DNA from: Pseudomonas khavaziana
GTDB taxonomy: Bacteria; Pseudomonadota; Gammaproteobacteria; Pseudomonadales; Pseudomonadaceae
DNA: 64,000 nt
NCBI RefSeq assembly: GCF_019145205.1
Contig: NZ_JAHSTT010000013.1
Location: forward strand, 88,622-152,621
Direction: 5' to 3'
In this document: positions 44,429-53,243 of the stretch, piece after piece
How positions within the stretch are numbered: the first letter of the stretch is position 1
Layout: each line of letters opens with the position of its first letter
Notes under the pieces: generated by a model
The model's input: only the letters and a program-made list of their open reading frames with translations
Told to the model about the DNA's origin: nothing
Databases searched by the model: none
Translations under genes and position numbers: made by a program

Positions 44429-45403
44429 ATGCAACAGCTGCACGATGAGCTGCTCACCCATCTCATCACGACCCTGACGCCTGGGCAGATGAAGCAGCTG
44501 GAACCGCACCTTGCGCCGCTGATCCAGAACGCGGCCCAGGCGGTGGCCGAAGACCTGATCGCCTACGCCTACCGTGACCCCGCATCGCGTGGGCGCGGGG
44601 AGTTGATCCTGGAGTCCTATGCCTCGTTCAAGGCAGTGCTGTTCTATCGCCTTGCGCATCTGGTGTGGCATTTCCCCGACCCTGGTCACGCGATGTTTTC
44701 GCGCATGGCCCTCAAGCTCAGCAACCAGGGCAAGATCCTCTCCGGCGCCGAAATTCACCCGGCGGCGCGCATTGGCCGGCGCTTTGTGCTGGACCACGGT
44801 TTCGGCACCGTTATCGGCGAGACCTGCGTGATTGGCAACGATTGCTACATCCTCTGCGGCGTGACCCTGGGCGCACGCGGCATCGCCAACAACCCGGACG
44901 GCAAGCGCCACCCGCGCCTGGGCAACAATGTCGAGGTGGGCGCCGGTGCCCGGGTGCTGGGTTATGTGTCGATTGGCGATAACGTGTTTATCAGCCCCTC
45001 CTGCGTGATCACCCAGGACGTGCCGGCAGGCACCAAGGTCAAGGTGGTCAACCAGATCCAACTGCAAAAAAACGATGAATCGGACCACAGCAACTACCTC
45101 GGCGCCTTTGCCCTGGACGAGCGCTTGCATGTCGTCGGCGAGGTCAGTGCCGGCCACAAGGTCACCGTGCTGGATGCTGACTTTCATCCACTGCAAGGGT
45201 TGATGCTCGAGCCCACGGTAAAAGAGCGGCATCACCTGCAATTCCGCCTGCATCGCCTCGACATCGGTGACCAACTGCCGCGCCTGCCGCTGAACTTGAA
45301 AGTCTGCGGACCAGAATTTGAAATCACCCTGCTCTCTCCTCCTGGCTTGAGCGCAATGGTGCGCCACCTGCTGCAAGCCAGCCCACTGATCGTCGGAGGT
45401 TGA
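44429..45403 (+). CDS. Serine O-acetyltransferase-like protein with a long C-terminal extension
   Basis: A 324-residue CysE-family protein. The N-terminal helical region (about 1-105) has YASFKAVLFYRLAH. The left-handed beta-helix (about 105-205) has hexapeptide repeats: IHPAARIGRRF, GTVIGETCVIG, ILCGVTLGARG, VEVGAGARVLG, SIGDNVFISPSCVI. About 110 further residues follow with no recognised domain; ordinary SATs end soon after the helix. ATG 44429 has GGGAGG at 10 bases; ATG 44411 is an alternative. It would make O-acetylserine for the neighbouring cysteine synthase. The terminal Gly-Gly codons double as the Shine-Dalgarno of the next gene. Confidence 0.85.
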   Translation: MQQLHDELLTHLITTLTPGQMKQLEPHLAPLIQNAAQAVAEDLIAYAYRDPASRGRGELILESYASFKAVLFYRLAHLVWHFPDPGHAMFSRMALKLSNQGKILSGAEIHPAARIGRRFVLDHGFGTVIGETCVIGNDCYILCGVTLGARGIANNPDGKRHPRLGNNVEVGAGARVLGYVSIGDNVFISPSCVITQDVPAGTKVKVVNQIQLQKNDESDHSNYLGAFALDERLHVVGEVSAGHKVTVLDADFHPLQGLMLEPTVKERHHLQFRLHRLDIGDQLPRLPLNLKVCGPEFEITLLSPPGLSAMVRHLLQASPLIVGG

Positions 45404-45405
45404 AC

Positions 45406-46140
45406 ATGTCCGTGCATACCATGGAAACCCTGGCGCTGTTCGACAGCGCGCCCTACCAGAACGCTTTCAGCGCCCGGGTGATTGCCGTCAGCGAACATGG
45501 CATCGCCCTGGAGCACACGCTGTTCTACCCCACCGGTGGCGGGCAACCGGGCGATACCGGCCATCTCACCCTGGCCGATGGCACGCGGGTCGAGGTGACG
45601 GGTACCGTGCGCGACCCGGTGTTGCGCTCGATCATCTGGCACCAGGTGGAGCATTGCCCCGAGCAATTGACCGCCGGCGTCCAGGTTGACGCAGGGCTGG
45701 ATTGGGAGCGGCGCTACCAGCACATGAAGATGCACACCTGCCTGCACCTGCTGTGCTCGCTCATCGACGCGCCGGTGACCGGTTGCAGCATCAGCTCGGA
45801 TAAAGGCCGCCTGGATTTCGACCTGCCGGAAATGACCCTGGACAAAGACAGCCTCACCCGCGACCTCAACGCCCTGATCGAGCAGGCCCACGCGGTGAAG
45901 ACCCTGTCGATGCCCGCCACCGAGTACGCGACGCTGTTGCAGATCACCCGCACCCAAGCTGTGGCGCCACCAGTGGTCTCGGGTTCGGTACGGGTGATTG
46001 AAATTCCCGGCATCGATATCCAGCCATGCGGTGGCACCCATGTGCTCAACACCGAGGAAATCGGCCGAGTGTTCTGCGAGAAGATCGAGAAGAAGAGCAA
46101 GCACAACCGCAGGGTGATACTGCGGTTTGAACAGGCTTGA
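45406..46140 (+). CDS. AlaX-type alanyl-tRNA editing protein
   Basis: A 244-residue free-standing homologue of the AlaRS editing domain that hydrolyses mischarged seryl- or glycyl-tRNA(Ala). The N-terminal half has LEHTLFYPTGGGQPGDTG, and the zinc site is HTCLH plus CGGTH. ATG 45406 has GGAGGTTGAAC upstream and follows the acetyltransferase stop by 2 bases, so it belongs to the cysteine operon. It may act on a serine-derived or cysteine-like mischarged product, but that is inference. A REPIN ends the operon. Confidence 0.9.
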   Translation: MSVHTMETLALFDSAPYQNAFSARVIAVSEHGIALEHTLFYPTGGGQPGDTGHLTLADGTRVEVTGTVRDPVLRSIIWHQVEHCPEQLTAGVQVDAGLDWERRYQHMKMHTCLHLLCSLIDAPVTGCSISSDKGRLDFDLPEMTLDKDSLTRDLNALIEQAHAVKTLSMPATEYATLLQITRTQAVAPPVVSGSVRVIEIPGIDIQPCGGTHVLNTEEIGRVFCEKIEKKSKHNRRVILRFEQA

Positions 46141-46158
46141 ATCTGCGTCATTGCCCTC

Positions 46159-46257
46159 TGTAGGAGCGAGCTTGCTCGCGAAAAACGTCAACGATAACGC
46201 GTGTTTGCTGAATAAACGCGGCGCCTATGGGTTTTTCGCGAGCAAGCTCGCTCCTAC
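46159..46257. repeat. REPIN, TGTAGGAGCGAGCTTGCTCGCGA family
   Basis: Complete inverted arms with spacer GTCAACGATAACGCG, between the convergent alaX and prpD genes. Confidence 0.92.
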
Positions 46258-46300
46258 AGATGTTAGGGCAAGCCCCCTCCCACATTGGCCGCGTTGTTTT

Positions 46301-47785
46301 TTAGATCACCAACAGATCCATGAAACGGTTTACGGGCGTCGCCTCCAGCTTCGCCTGATCCTTGCACAACGCAAAAATCTCGGCGCTGCGCTGCGCGGTG
46401 AACCTCGTCGCCAGGTTGGCCTTGAACTTGTCCTCCAGCAATGGGATACCGTCCACTCGACGGCGACGATGGCCAATCGGGTACTCCACCGCCACCTGCT
46501 CGGTGCAGGTACCGTCCGTAAAGAACACTTGTACGGCATTGGCAATGGAGCGTTTGTCGGCTTCCAGGTACTCGCAGCTGTAGCGAGGGTCTTCGACAAT
46601 GACCATCTTGCTGCGCAACTCATCGATGATCGGGTGGGCCGCGTGGAAGTCATCTTCGTAATGCTCGGCCACCAGGTTGCCGAACGCCAATGGCACGGCG
46701 GTCATGTATTGCAGACAATGGTCACGGTCGGCGGCATTGGCCAGTTGGCCGACCTTGGAAATGATACGAATCGCCGACTCATGGGTGGTGATCACAATAC
46801 GCTCGATCTCGTGCAGGCGCGGCTTGACCCGCGGGTGCAGGGTCACCGCCGCTTCACAGGCGGTTTGCGCGTGGAACTCGGCAGGGAAGCTAATCTTGAA
46901 CAGCACGTTTTCCATCACGTAGGTGCCGTAGGGCTGGGACAGGCTGAAGGTGCGCTTGTCCTCAGGCTTGAGCGCCAGGTCCTTGTTGGTGTGGCTGAAC
47001 AACACATCATAAAAGCCCCACTGCGGCGCACTCAGCACACCGGGGATGCCCATTTCGCCACGCAGGGCGATATCCGCCAGACGCACGCCGCGGCTCGATG
47101 CGTCCCCCGCAGCCCAGGATTTGCGCGAGCCGGCATTCGGCGCATGCCGATAGGTGCGCAACGCCTGCCCATCGACAAAGGCGTGGGACAGTGCCGATAG
47201 CAGCTGGTCACGGTCAGCGCCCATCAGCTTGGCGGTGACGGCTGTGGAGGCGACCTTCACCAGCAGCACATGGTCGAGACCGACGCGGTTGAAAGAATTC
47301 TCCAGGGCAATCACACCCTGGATTTCGTGGGCCATGATCATCGCTTCCAGCACCGCACGCACGGTCAGCGGCGCGTCACCATTGGCCACGCGCTTTTGCG
47401 ACAGGTGATCGGCCACGGCGAGGATGCCGCCAAGGTTGTCCGAAGGATGGCCCCATTCAGCGGCGAGCCAGGTGTCGTTGTAGTCGAGCCAGCGCACGAT
47501 GCAGCCAATATCCCAGGCGGCCTTGACCGGGTCGAGGCGAAACGACGTGCCCGGCACCCGTGCACCGAATGGCACCATCGTCCCCTCCACTATCGGCCCC
47601 AGGTGCTTGGTGCACTCGGGGAAGCGCAGGGCCAGCAGGCCACAACCGAGAGTGTCCATCAGGCAATTGCGGGCAGTGTCCAATGCGTCCCGGGAGTCGA
47701 TGCGGTAGTTGAGGACATAGTCGGCGATGTCCTGCAAAACCTGGTCGTAGTCGGGGCGGTTGTTCTGGTCGACGTTGGCGCTCAT
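46301..47785 (-). CDS. prpD: 2-methylcitrate dehydratase
   Basis: A 494-residue MmgE/PrpD-family enzyme that dehydrates 2-methylcitrate to 2-methylaconitate. Characteristic segments are NCLMDTLGCGLLALRFPEC, VRWLDYNDTWLAAEWGHPSDN and SSRGVRLADIALRGE. ATG 47785 has AGGAG upstream. It is last in the prp operon, separated from prpF by a REP pair. The operon also has AcnD/PrpF for the same step, so PrpD may be partly redundant or act on another isomer. Confidence 0.96.
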   Translation of the reverse strand: MSANVDQNNRPDYDQVLQDIADYVLNYRIDSRDALDTARNCLMDTLGCGLLALRFPECTKHLGPIVEGTMVPFGARVPGTSFRLDPVKAAWDIGCIVRWLDYNDTWLAAEWGHPSDNLGGILAVADHLSQKRVANGDAPLTVRAVLEAMIMAHEIQGVIALENSFNRVGLDHVLLVKVASTAVTAKLMGADRDQLLSALSHAFVDGQALRTYRHAPNAGSRKSWAAGDASSRGVRLADIALRGEMGIPGVLSAPQWGFYDVLFSHTNKDLALKPEDKRTFSLSQPYGTYVMENVLFKISFPAEFHAQTACEAAVTLHPRVKPRLHEIERIVITTHESAIRIISKVGQLANAADRDHCLQYMTAVPLAFGNLVAEHYEDDFHAAHPIIDELRSKMVIVEDPRYSCEYLEADKRSIANAVQVFFTDGTCTEQVAVEYPIGHRRRRVDGIPLLEDKFKANLATRFTAQRSAEIFALCKDQAKLEATPVNRFMDLLVI

Positions 47786-47868
47786 GGCAGTTCTCCTAAA
47801 AGTTGGGTTGTTCCATCCTCAGGGTCAGGGTAAATCGTTGCGCAGGTCTGATTGCCTGCTTGTATCCC

Positions 47869-47957
47869 TGTGGGAGGGGCTTGCTCCCGATGACGGTGGG
47901 TCAGTTAATGAATGGGGCGACTGACACCCTGCTATCGAGAGCAAGCCCTTCCCACAT
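47869..47957. repeat. REP pair, GGGAGGGGCTTGCTCCC family
   Basis: Arms TGTGGGAGGGGCTTGCTCCC and GAGAGCAAGCCCTTCCCACA face each other between prpF and prpD, inside the operon, where the hairpin may stabilise or attenuate the mRNA. Confidence 0.88.
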
Positions 47958-47961
47958 AAAG

Positions 47962-49152
47962 CTAAAAAGCGTCACCCGGAACGCGGACGAAGCCTTCCAT
48001 CAGCACCCGCGCACTGCGGCTCATGATGGCTTTTTTCACCACCCATTCGCCGTTCACCTGGGTGGCCTCGGCGCCAACGCGCAACGTCCCGGACGGATGC
48101 CCGAAGCGCACGGCATTTCGCTCAATACCGCCGGCCGCCAGGTTGACCAAGGTGCCGGAAATCGCCGCCGCCGTGCCAATCGCCACCGCCGCGGTGCCCA
48201 TCATGGCGTGGTGCAGTTTGCCCATGGACAGGGCGCGCACCAGCAGATCCACATCGCCGGCCTTGATCGCTTTGCCGCTGGACGCCACGTAATCGGCTGG
48301 CTTGGCCACAAATGCTACCTTGGGCGTGTGCTGGCGCTGGGCGGCTTCGTCCAGATGTTTGATCAGCCCCATGCGTAGCGCGCCATAGGCGCGCACGGTC
48401 TCGAACATCGCCAGGGCCTTGGGGTCGCTGTTGATCGCGCCTTGCAGCTCGGTGCCGGTGTAGCCGAGGTCTTGGGCATTGATGAAAATCGTCGGAATGC
48501 CAGCGTTGATCAATGTGGCCTTGAAGGTGCCGACACCGGGCACTTCCAGGTCGTCGACCAGATTGCCCGTGGGGAACATCGAGCCGCCGCCGCCCTCTTC
48601 TTCTGCCGCCGGGTCCATGAATTCCAACTGGACCTCGGCGGCCGGGAAGGTCACGCCATCGAGTTCGAAGTCACCGGTTTCCTGCACCGCGCCGTCGGTA
48701 ATGGGCACGTGGGCGATGATGGTCTTGCCGATATTGGCCTGCCACACCCGCACAACGGCTATACCGTTGTGGGGCACGCGGGCCGGATCGACCAGGCCCG
48801 CGCTGATGGCGAAAGAGCCCACCGCCGCCGAAAGGTTGCCGCAATTGCCGCTCCAATCTACAAACGGCTTGTCGATGGAAACCTGGCCGAACAGGTAGTC
48901 CACGTCGTGGTCGGCGCGGGTACTTTTGGCGAGGATCACGCTTTTGCTGGTGCTCGAGGTAGCCCCACCCATACCGTCAATCTGTTTGTCGTAGGGGTCG
49001 GGGCTGCCGATCACTCGCAGCAGCAAGGCATCGCGCGCCGCCCCCGGGACCTGCGCCGCTGCGGGCAGGTCCTTGAGGCTGAAGAACACGCCCTTGCTGG
49101 TGCCGCCACGCATGTAGGTGGCCGGGATCTTGATTTGCGCTACGTGTGCCAT
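47962..49152 (-). CDS. prpF: PrpF, 2-methylaconitate isomerase (AcnD accessory protein)
   Basis: A 396-residue PrpF-family protein with the diaminopimelate-epimerase fold. Segments: YMRGGTSKGVFF near the N-terminus, GNCGNLSAAVGSFAI and NAGIPTIFINAQDLG. PrpF isomerises the AcnD product so AcnD can complete methylisocitrate formation. ATG 49152 has AGAGGATTACC upstream and lies 11 bases after acnD. Confidence 0.95.
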   Translation of the reverse strand: MAHVAQIKIPATYMRGGTSKGVFFSLKDLPAAAQVPGAARDALLLRVIGSPDPYDKQIDGMGGATSSTSKSVILAKSTRADHDVDYLFGQVSIDKPFVDWSGNCGNLSAAVGSFAISAGLVDPARVPHNGIAVVRVWQANIGKTIIAHVPITDGAVQETGDFELDGVTFPAAEVQLEFMDPAAEEEGGGGSMFPTGNLVDDLEVPGVGTFKATLINAGIPTIFINAQDLGYTGTELQGAINSDPKALAMFETVRAYGALRMGLIKHLDEAAQRQHTPKVAFVAKPADYVASSGKAIKAGDVDLLVRALSMGKLHHAMMGTAAVAIGTAAAISGTLVNLAAGGIERNAVRFGHPSGTLRVGAEATQVNGEWVVKKAIMSRSARVLMEGFVRVPGDAF

Positions 49153-49163
49153 GGTAATCCTCT

Positions 49164-51758
49164 TCAGGCGGTCGCCGCCGATTCCAGGAAGTCCTGGGCG
49201 AAGCGTTGCAACACGCCGCCCGCCTCGTAGATCGACACTTCTTCGGCGGTGTCCAGGCGGCAGGTCACCGGCACTTCGACACGTTCGCCATTCTTGCGGT
49301 TGATTACCAGGGTCAGTTGCGCCCGCGGGGTGCGCTCGCCGACAACGTCATAGGTTTCACTGCCGTCGATCTGCAGGGTGTGGCGGTCAGTGCCCGGCAG
49401 GAACTCCAGGGGCAACACACCCATGCCCACCAGGTTGGTGCGGTGGATGCGCTCGAAGCCTTCGGCGGCAATCGCTTCCACACCGGCCAGGCGCACGCCC
49501 TTGGCCGCCCAGTCGCGGGACGAACCCTGGCCATAGTCGGCGCCGGCGATGATGATCAGCGGCTGCTTGCGTTCCATGTAGGTCTCGATGGCTTCCCACA
49601 TCCGCGTGACCTTGCCTTCCGGCTCGATACGCGCCAGGGAACCCTGCTTGACCTTGCCGTTTTCCTGCACCATTTCGTTGAACAGTTTCGGGTTAGCGAA
49701 AGTAGCGCGCTGCGCAGTCAGGTGGTCGCCACGGTGAGTCGCGTAGGAGTTGAAGTCGACCTCCGGCAAGCCCATTTTCGCCAGGTATTCACCCGCAGCG
49801 CTGTCGAGCATGATCGCGTTGGACGGCGACAGGTGGTCGGTGGTGATGTTGTCCGGCAGCACCGCCAGCGGACGCATGCCCTTGAGCGGTCGCGCACCGG
49901 CCAGCGCGCCTTCCCAGTACGGCGGGCGGCGGATATAGGTGCTCTGCGGGCGCCAGTCGTACAGCGGGGTGACCTTGGGGCCGGTGTCTTCGTGGATCGC
50001 GAACATCGGGATGTACACCGCGCGGAACTGCTCGGGCTTGACCGATGCCTTGACCACCGCGTCGATCTCTTCGTCGCTCGGCCAGATATCTTGCAGGCGG
50101 ATTTCCTTGCCGTCCGCATCCAGGCCGAGCACGTCCTTCTCGATATCGAAACGGATGGTGCCGGCAATCGCATAGGCCACCACCAACGGCGGCGACGCCA
50201 GGAAGGCTTGCTTGGCGTAAGGGTGGATGCGCCCGTCGAAGTTGCGGTTGCCCGACAATACCGCGGTGGCATACAGGTCGCGGTCGATGATTTCCTGCTG
50301 GATCACCGGGTCGAGGGCGCCGGACATGCCATTGCAGGTGGTGCAGGCAAACGCCACCACGCCAAAACCGAGCTTTTCCAGCTCATGGCCGAGGCCTGCT
50401 TCTTCCAGGTACATGGCCACGGTTTTCGAGCCCGGCGCCAAGGACGATTTGACCCACGGCTTGCGGGTCAGGCCAAGCTTGTTGGCGTTACGCGCCAACA
50501 GGCCTGCGGCGATCACGTTGCGCGGGTTACTGGTGTTGGTGCAACTGGTGATAGCAGCGATGATCACCGCGCCGTCGGGCATTTGACCTGGTACTTCGTC
50601 CCACTGGCCGCTGATGCCTTTGGATGCCAGGTCGCGAGTAGCGACACGGGCGTGAGGATTACTCGGGCCGGCCATGTTGCGCACGACGCTGGAAAGGTCG
50701 AAGGTCAGGCCACGCTCGTATTGCGCGCCCTTGAGGTCATCGGCCCACAGGCCGGTGTGGCGGGCGTACTGCTCCACCAAGGTAACTTGTTCGTCTTCAC
50801 GACCGGTGAGTTTCAGGTAGGCGATGGTCTGTTGGTCGATATAGAACATCGCTGCCGTGGCGCCGTATTCCGGGGCCATGTTGGAGATGGTTGCGCGGTC
50901 GCCCAGGGTCAGTGCCGAAGCCCCTTCGCCAAAGAACTCCAGCCAGGCGCCGACCACTTTCTGCTGGCGCAGGAACTCGGTGAGCGCCAGCACCATGTCG
51001 GTGGCGGTGATGCCTGGTTGCAGCTTGCCGGTCAATTCCACGCCGACGCTTTCCGGCAGGCGCATCCACGATGCACGGCCGAGCATCACGCTTTCGGCTT
51101 CCAGGCCGCCGACGCCGATGGCGATCACGCCCAGGGCGTCCACATGGGGGGTGTGGCTGTCGGTGCCGACACAGGTATCGGGAAAGGCAACGCCGTCGCG
51201 CACCTGGATTACCGGGGACATTTTCTCCAGGTTGATCTGGTGCATGATGCCATTGCCCGGCGGGATCACATCGACGTTCTTGAAGGCCTTTTTGGTCCAC
51301 TCGATAAAGTGGAAGCGGTCTTCGTTACGACGGTCTTCGATGGCGCGGTTTTTCTCGAATGCCTGCGGATCGAAACCACCAGCCTCGACGGCCAGGGAGT
51401 GGTCGACGATCAGTTGGGTCGGCACCACCGGGTTGACCTGGGCGGGATCGCCGCCTTGCAGCGCGATAGCATCGCGCAGGCCGGCGAGATCCACCAGTGC
51501 AGTCTGGCCGAGGATGTCATGGCATACCACGCGGGCCGGGAACCACGGGAAGTCGAGATCGCGCTTGCGCTCGATCAACTGGCTCAGGGACGCGCTGAGG
51601 GTGGCCGGGTCGCAACGGCGCACCAGGTTCTCGGCGAGCACGCGCGAGGTGTAGGGCAAGGTGGCGTAGGCGCCGGGGGTGATTGCTTCGACAGCCGCAC
51701 GGGCGTCGAAGAAATCCAGGCGGCTGCCGGGGAGCGGTTTGCGAAACTCAGTGTTCAT
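49164..51758 (-). CDS. acnD: 2-methylcitrate/aconitate hydratase AcnD (Fe-S dependent)
   Basis: An 864-residue aconitase-family enzyme of the 2-methylcitrate cycle. The [4Fe-4S] cysteines lie in AAITSCTNTSNPRNVI and FACTTCNGMSG. Substrate regions include TCVGTDSHTPHVDALG and the C-terminal swivel GADYGQGSSRDWAAKG. The pairing with prpF identifies AcnD rather than AcnA. A REP pair separates it from upstream prpC. Confidence 0.96.
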   Translation of the reverse strand: MNTEFRKPLPGSRLDFFDARAAVEAITPGAYATLPYTSRVLAENLVRRCDPATLSASLSQLIERKRDLDFPWFPARVVCHDILGQTALVDLAGLRDAIALQGGDPAQVNPVVPTQLIVDHSLAVEAGGFDPQAFEKNRAIEDRRNEDRFHFIEWTKKAFKNVDVIPPGNGIMHQINLEKMSPVIQVRDGVAFPDTCVGTDSHTPHVDALGVIAIGVGGLEAESVMLGRASWMRLPESVGVELTGKLQPGITATDMVLALTEFLRQQKVVGAWLEFFGEGASALTLGDRATISNMAPEYGATAAMFYIDQQTIAYLKLTGREDEQVTLVEQYARHTGLWADDLKGAQYERGLTFDLSSVVRNMAGPSNPHARVATRDLASKGISGQWDEVPGQMPDGAVIIAAITSCTNTSNPRNVIAAGLLARNANKLGLTRKPWVKSSLAPGSKTVAMYLEEAGLGHELEKLGFGVVAFACTTCNGMSGALDPVIQQEIIDRDLYATAVLSGNRNFDGRIHPYAKQAFLASPPLVVAYAIAGTIRFDIEKDVLGLDADGKEIRLQDIWPSDEEIDAVVKASVKPEQFRAVYIPMFAIHEDTGPKVTPLYDWRPQSTYIRRPPYWEGALAGARPLKGMRPLAVLPDNITTDHLSPSNAIMLDSAAGEYLAKMGLPEVDFNSYATHRGDHLTAQRATFANPKLFNEMVQENGKVKQGSLARIEPEGKVTRMWEAIETYMERKQPLIIIAGADYGQGSSRDWAAKGVRLAGVEAIAAEGFERIHRTNLVGMGVLPLEFLPGTDRHTLQIDGSETYDVVGERTPRAQLTLVINRKNGERVEVPVTCRLDTAEEVSIYEAGGVLQRFAQDFLESAATA

Positions 51759-51821
51759 CGTCAGGACTCGGTCACGGTGATTACAAAAGGGACCTACTGA
51801 TCCAGATTTGAAATGCAGTTC

Positions 51822-51916
51822 AAATGTGGGAGGGGGCTTGCCCCCGATGGCGGTGGTTCAGTGCCAGTTGTATCAGCTGACAGAATGCTATCGGGGGCAA
51901 GCCCCCTCCCACATTT
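51822..51916. repeat. REP pair, GGGAGGGGGCTTGCCCCCGAT family
   Basis: Long inverted arms AAATGTGGGAGGGGGCTTGC and complement between prpC and acnD, within the operon. The core reads CCCCC where other copies read CTCCC. Confidence 0.9.
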
Positions 51917-51949
51917 TTGGCCTCATTCCAATTCTGGAAGCGTTGGTTT

Positions 51950-53077
51950 TCAGCGACGTTCGATTGGCACGAACTTGCGCTGCTCAACGCCGATGTACTC
52001 GGCGCTTGGACGGATGATGCGGTTGTTGGCGCGCTGTTCGAACACGTGCGCGGCCCAGCCAGTCAGGCGCGAGCACACGAAGATCGGCGTGAACAATTTG
52101 GTCGGGATGCCCATGAAGTGGTACGCCGAGGCATGGTAGAAGTCGGCGTTGGGAAACAGCTTTTTCTGCTCCCACATGGTCTTGTCGATGGCCTCGGAGA
52201 CCGGGAACAACACGGTGTCGCCCACTTCATCAGCGAGTTTTTTCGACCAGCCCTTGATCACTTCATTACGCGGGTCGCTGTCTTTATAGATGGCATGGCC
52301 GAACCCCATGATCTTGTCTTTGCGTGCCAACATGCCGAGAGTGCCTTCGACAGCGTCTTCGGCCGAGGAGAAGCGCTCGATCATTTCCATGGCCGCTTCG
52401 TTGGCACCACCGTGCAGCGGGCCGCGCAAGGAACCGATGGCGGCGGTAACGCAGGAGTACAGGTCGGACAAGGTCGAGGCACACACGCGAGCGGTGAAGG
52501 TCGAGGCGTTGAATTCGTGCTCGGCGTAGAGAATCAGCGATACGTTCATGACCTTGACGTGCAGCTCGCTGGGTTTCTTGCCATGCAGCAGGTGCAGGAA
52601 GTGGCCGCCGATACTCGGTTCGTCAGTCACGCAATCGATGCGCTTGCCGTCGTGGCTGAAACGGTACCAGTAGCACATGATCGCCGGGAACGCGGCGAGC
52701 AGACGGTCGGTGACATCGCGCTGTACGTTGAAATCTTTCTCCGGCTCGATATTGCCCAGGAACGAGCAACCGGTGCGCATCACGTCCATCGGGTGGGCGT
52801 CGGCGGGGATGCGTTCGAGCACTTCCTTGAGCGCCTGGGGCAAATCCCGCAGCTTGCTCAGCTTGGCGCTGTAGGCGGCCAGTTCGGTCTTGGTTGGCAA
52901 TTCGCCGTACAGCAACAGGTAGGCGACTTCTTCAAACTGCGCATCGGCAGCGAGTTCGCGCACGTCGTAGCCGCGATAAGTCAGGCCTGCCCCGGCCTGG
53001 CCCACGGTAGACAGGGCAGTCTGCCCGGCCACCTGGCCACGCAGGCCGGCGCCACTCAATACTTTTGCTTCAGCCAT
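51950..53077 (-). CDS. prpC: 2-methylcitrate synthase
   Basis: A 375-residue citrate-synthase-family enzyme condensing propionyl-CoA with oxaloacetate. The active-site regions are LYAEHEFNASTFTAR, GPLHGGANEAAMEMI and MGFGHAIYKDSDPRN. The length and N-terminal KVLSGAGLRGQVAG point to PrpC rather than GltA. ATG 53077 has GGAGAAGAACC upstream. Confidence 0.96.
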   Translation of the reverse strand: MAEAKVLSGAGLRGQVAGQTALSTVGQAGAGLTYRGYDVRELAADAQFEEVAYLLLYGELPTKTELAAYSAKLSKLRDLPQALKEVLERIPADAHPMDVMRTGCSFLGNIEPEKDFNVQRDVTDRLLAAFPAIMCYWYRFSHDGKRIDCVTDEPSIGGHFLHLLHGKKPSELHVKVMNVSLILYAEHEFNASTFTARVCASTLSDLYSCVTAAIGSLRGPLHGGANEAAMEMIERFSSAEDAVEGTLGMLARKDKIMGFGHAIYKDSDPRNEVIKGWSKKLADEVGDTVLFPVSEAIDKTMWEQKKLFPNADFYHASAYHFMGIPTKLFTPIFVCSRLTGWAAHVFEQRANNRIIRPSAEYIGVEQRKFVPIERR

Positions 53078-53126
53078 GGTTCTTCTCCAATTTTGTAATT
53101 ATCAGGGAGCCGTCCAGCTCATACTC

Positions 53127-53226
53127 TGTAGGAGCGAGCTTGCTCGCGAAAAACGCAAGGGCATCGCATTTCTCCAGGTTTGCCGCGTTATCGTTGACGA
53201 TCTTCGCGAGCAAGCTCGCTCCTGCA
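53127..53226. repeat. REPIN, TGTAGGAGCGAGCTTGCTCGCGA family
   Basis: Complete copy with spacer CGCGTTATCGTTGACGATC between prpB and prpC; the right arm ends CTGCA instead of CTACA. Confidence 0.9.
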
Positions 53227-53243
53227 GGTATTCTGCCGTGCAG

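Noticed and set aside
45395..45400. The serine acetyltransferase-like protein ends in Gly-Gly, as ubiquitin-like sulfur carriers do
   Set aside because: The two codons are GGAGGT, which is the Shine-Dalgarno of the next gene, alaX. The constraint on the ribosome-binding site explains the residues.
47962..49152. prpF as a diaminopimelate epimerase
   Set aside because: The fold is shared, but the position next to acnD and the YMRGGTSKGVFF segment identify PrpF.
49206..51800. An 864-codon plus-strand open frame opposite acnD
   Set aside because: It is antisense to a gene with intact aconitase motifs, and its translation is low-complexity His/Gln/Gly-rich sequence typical of shadow frames.
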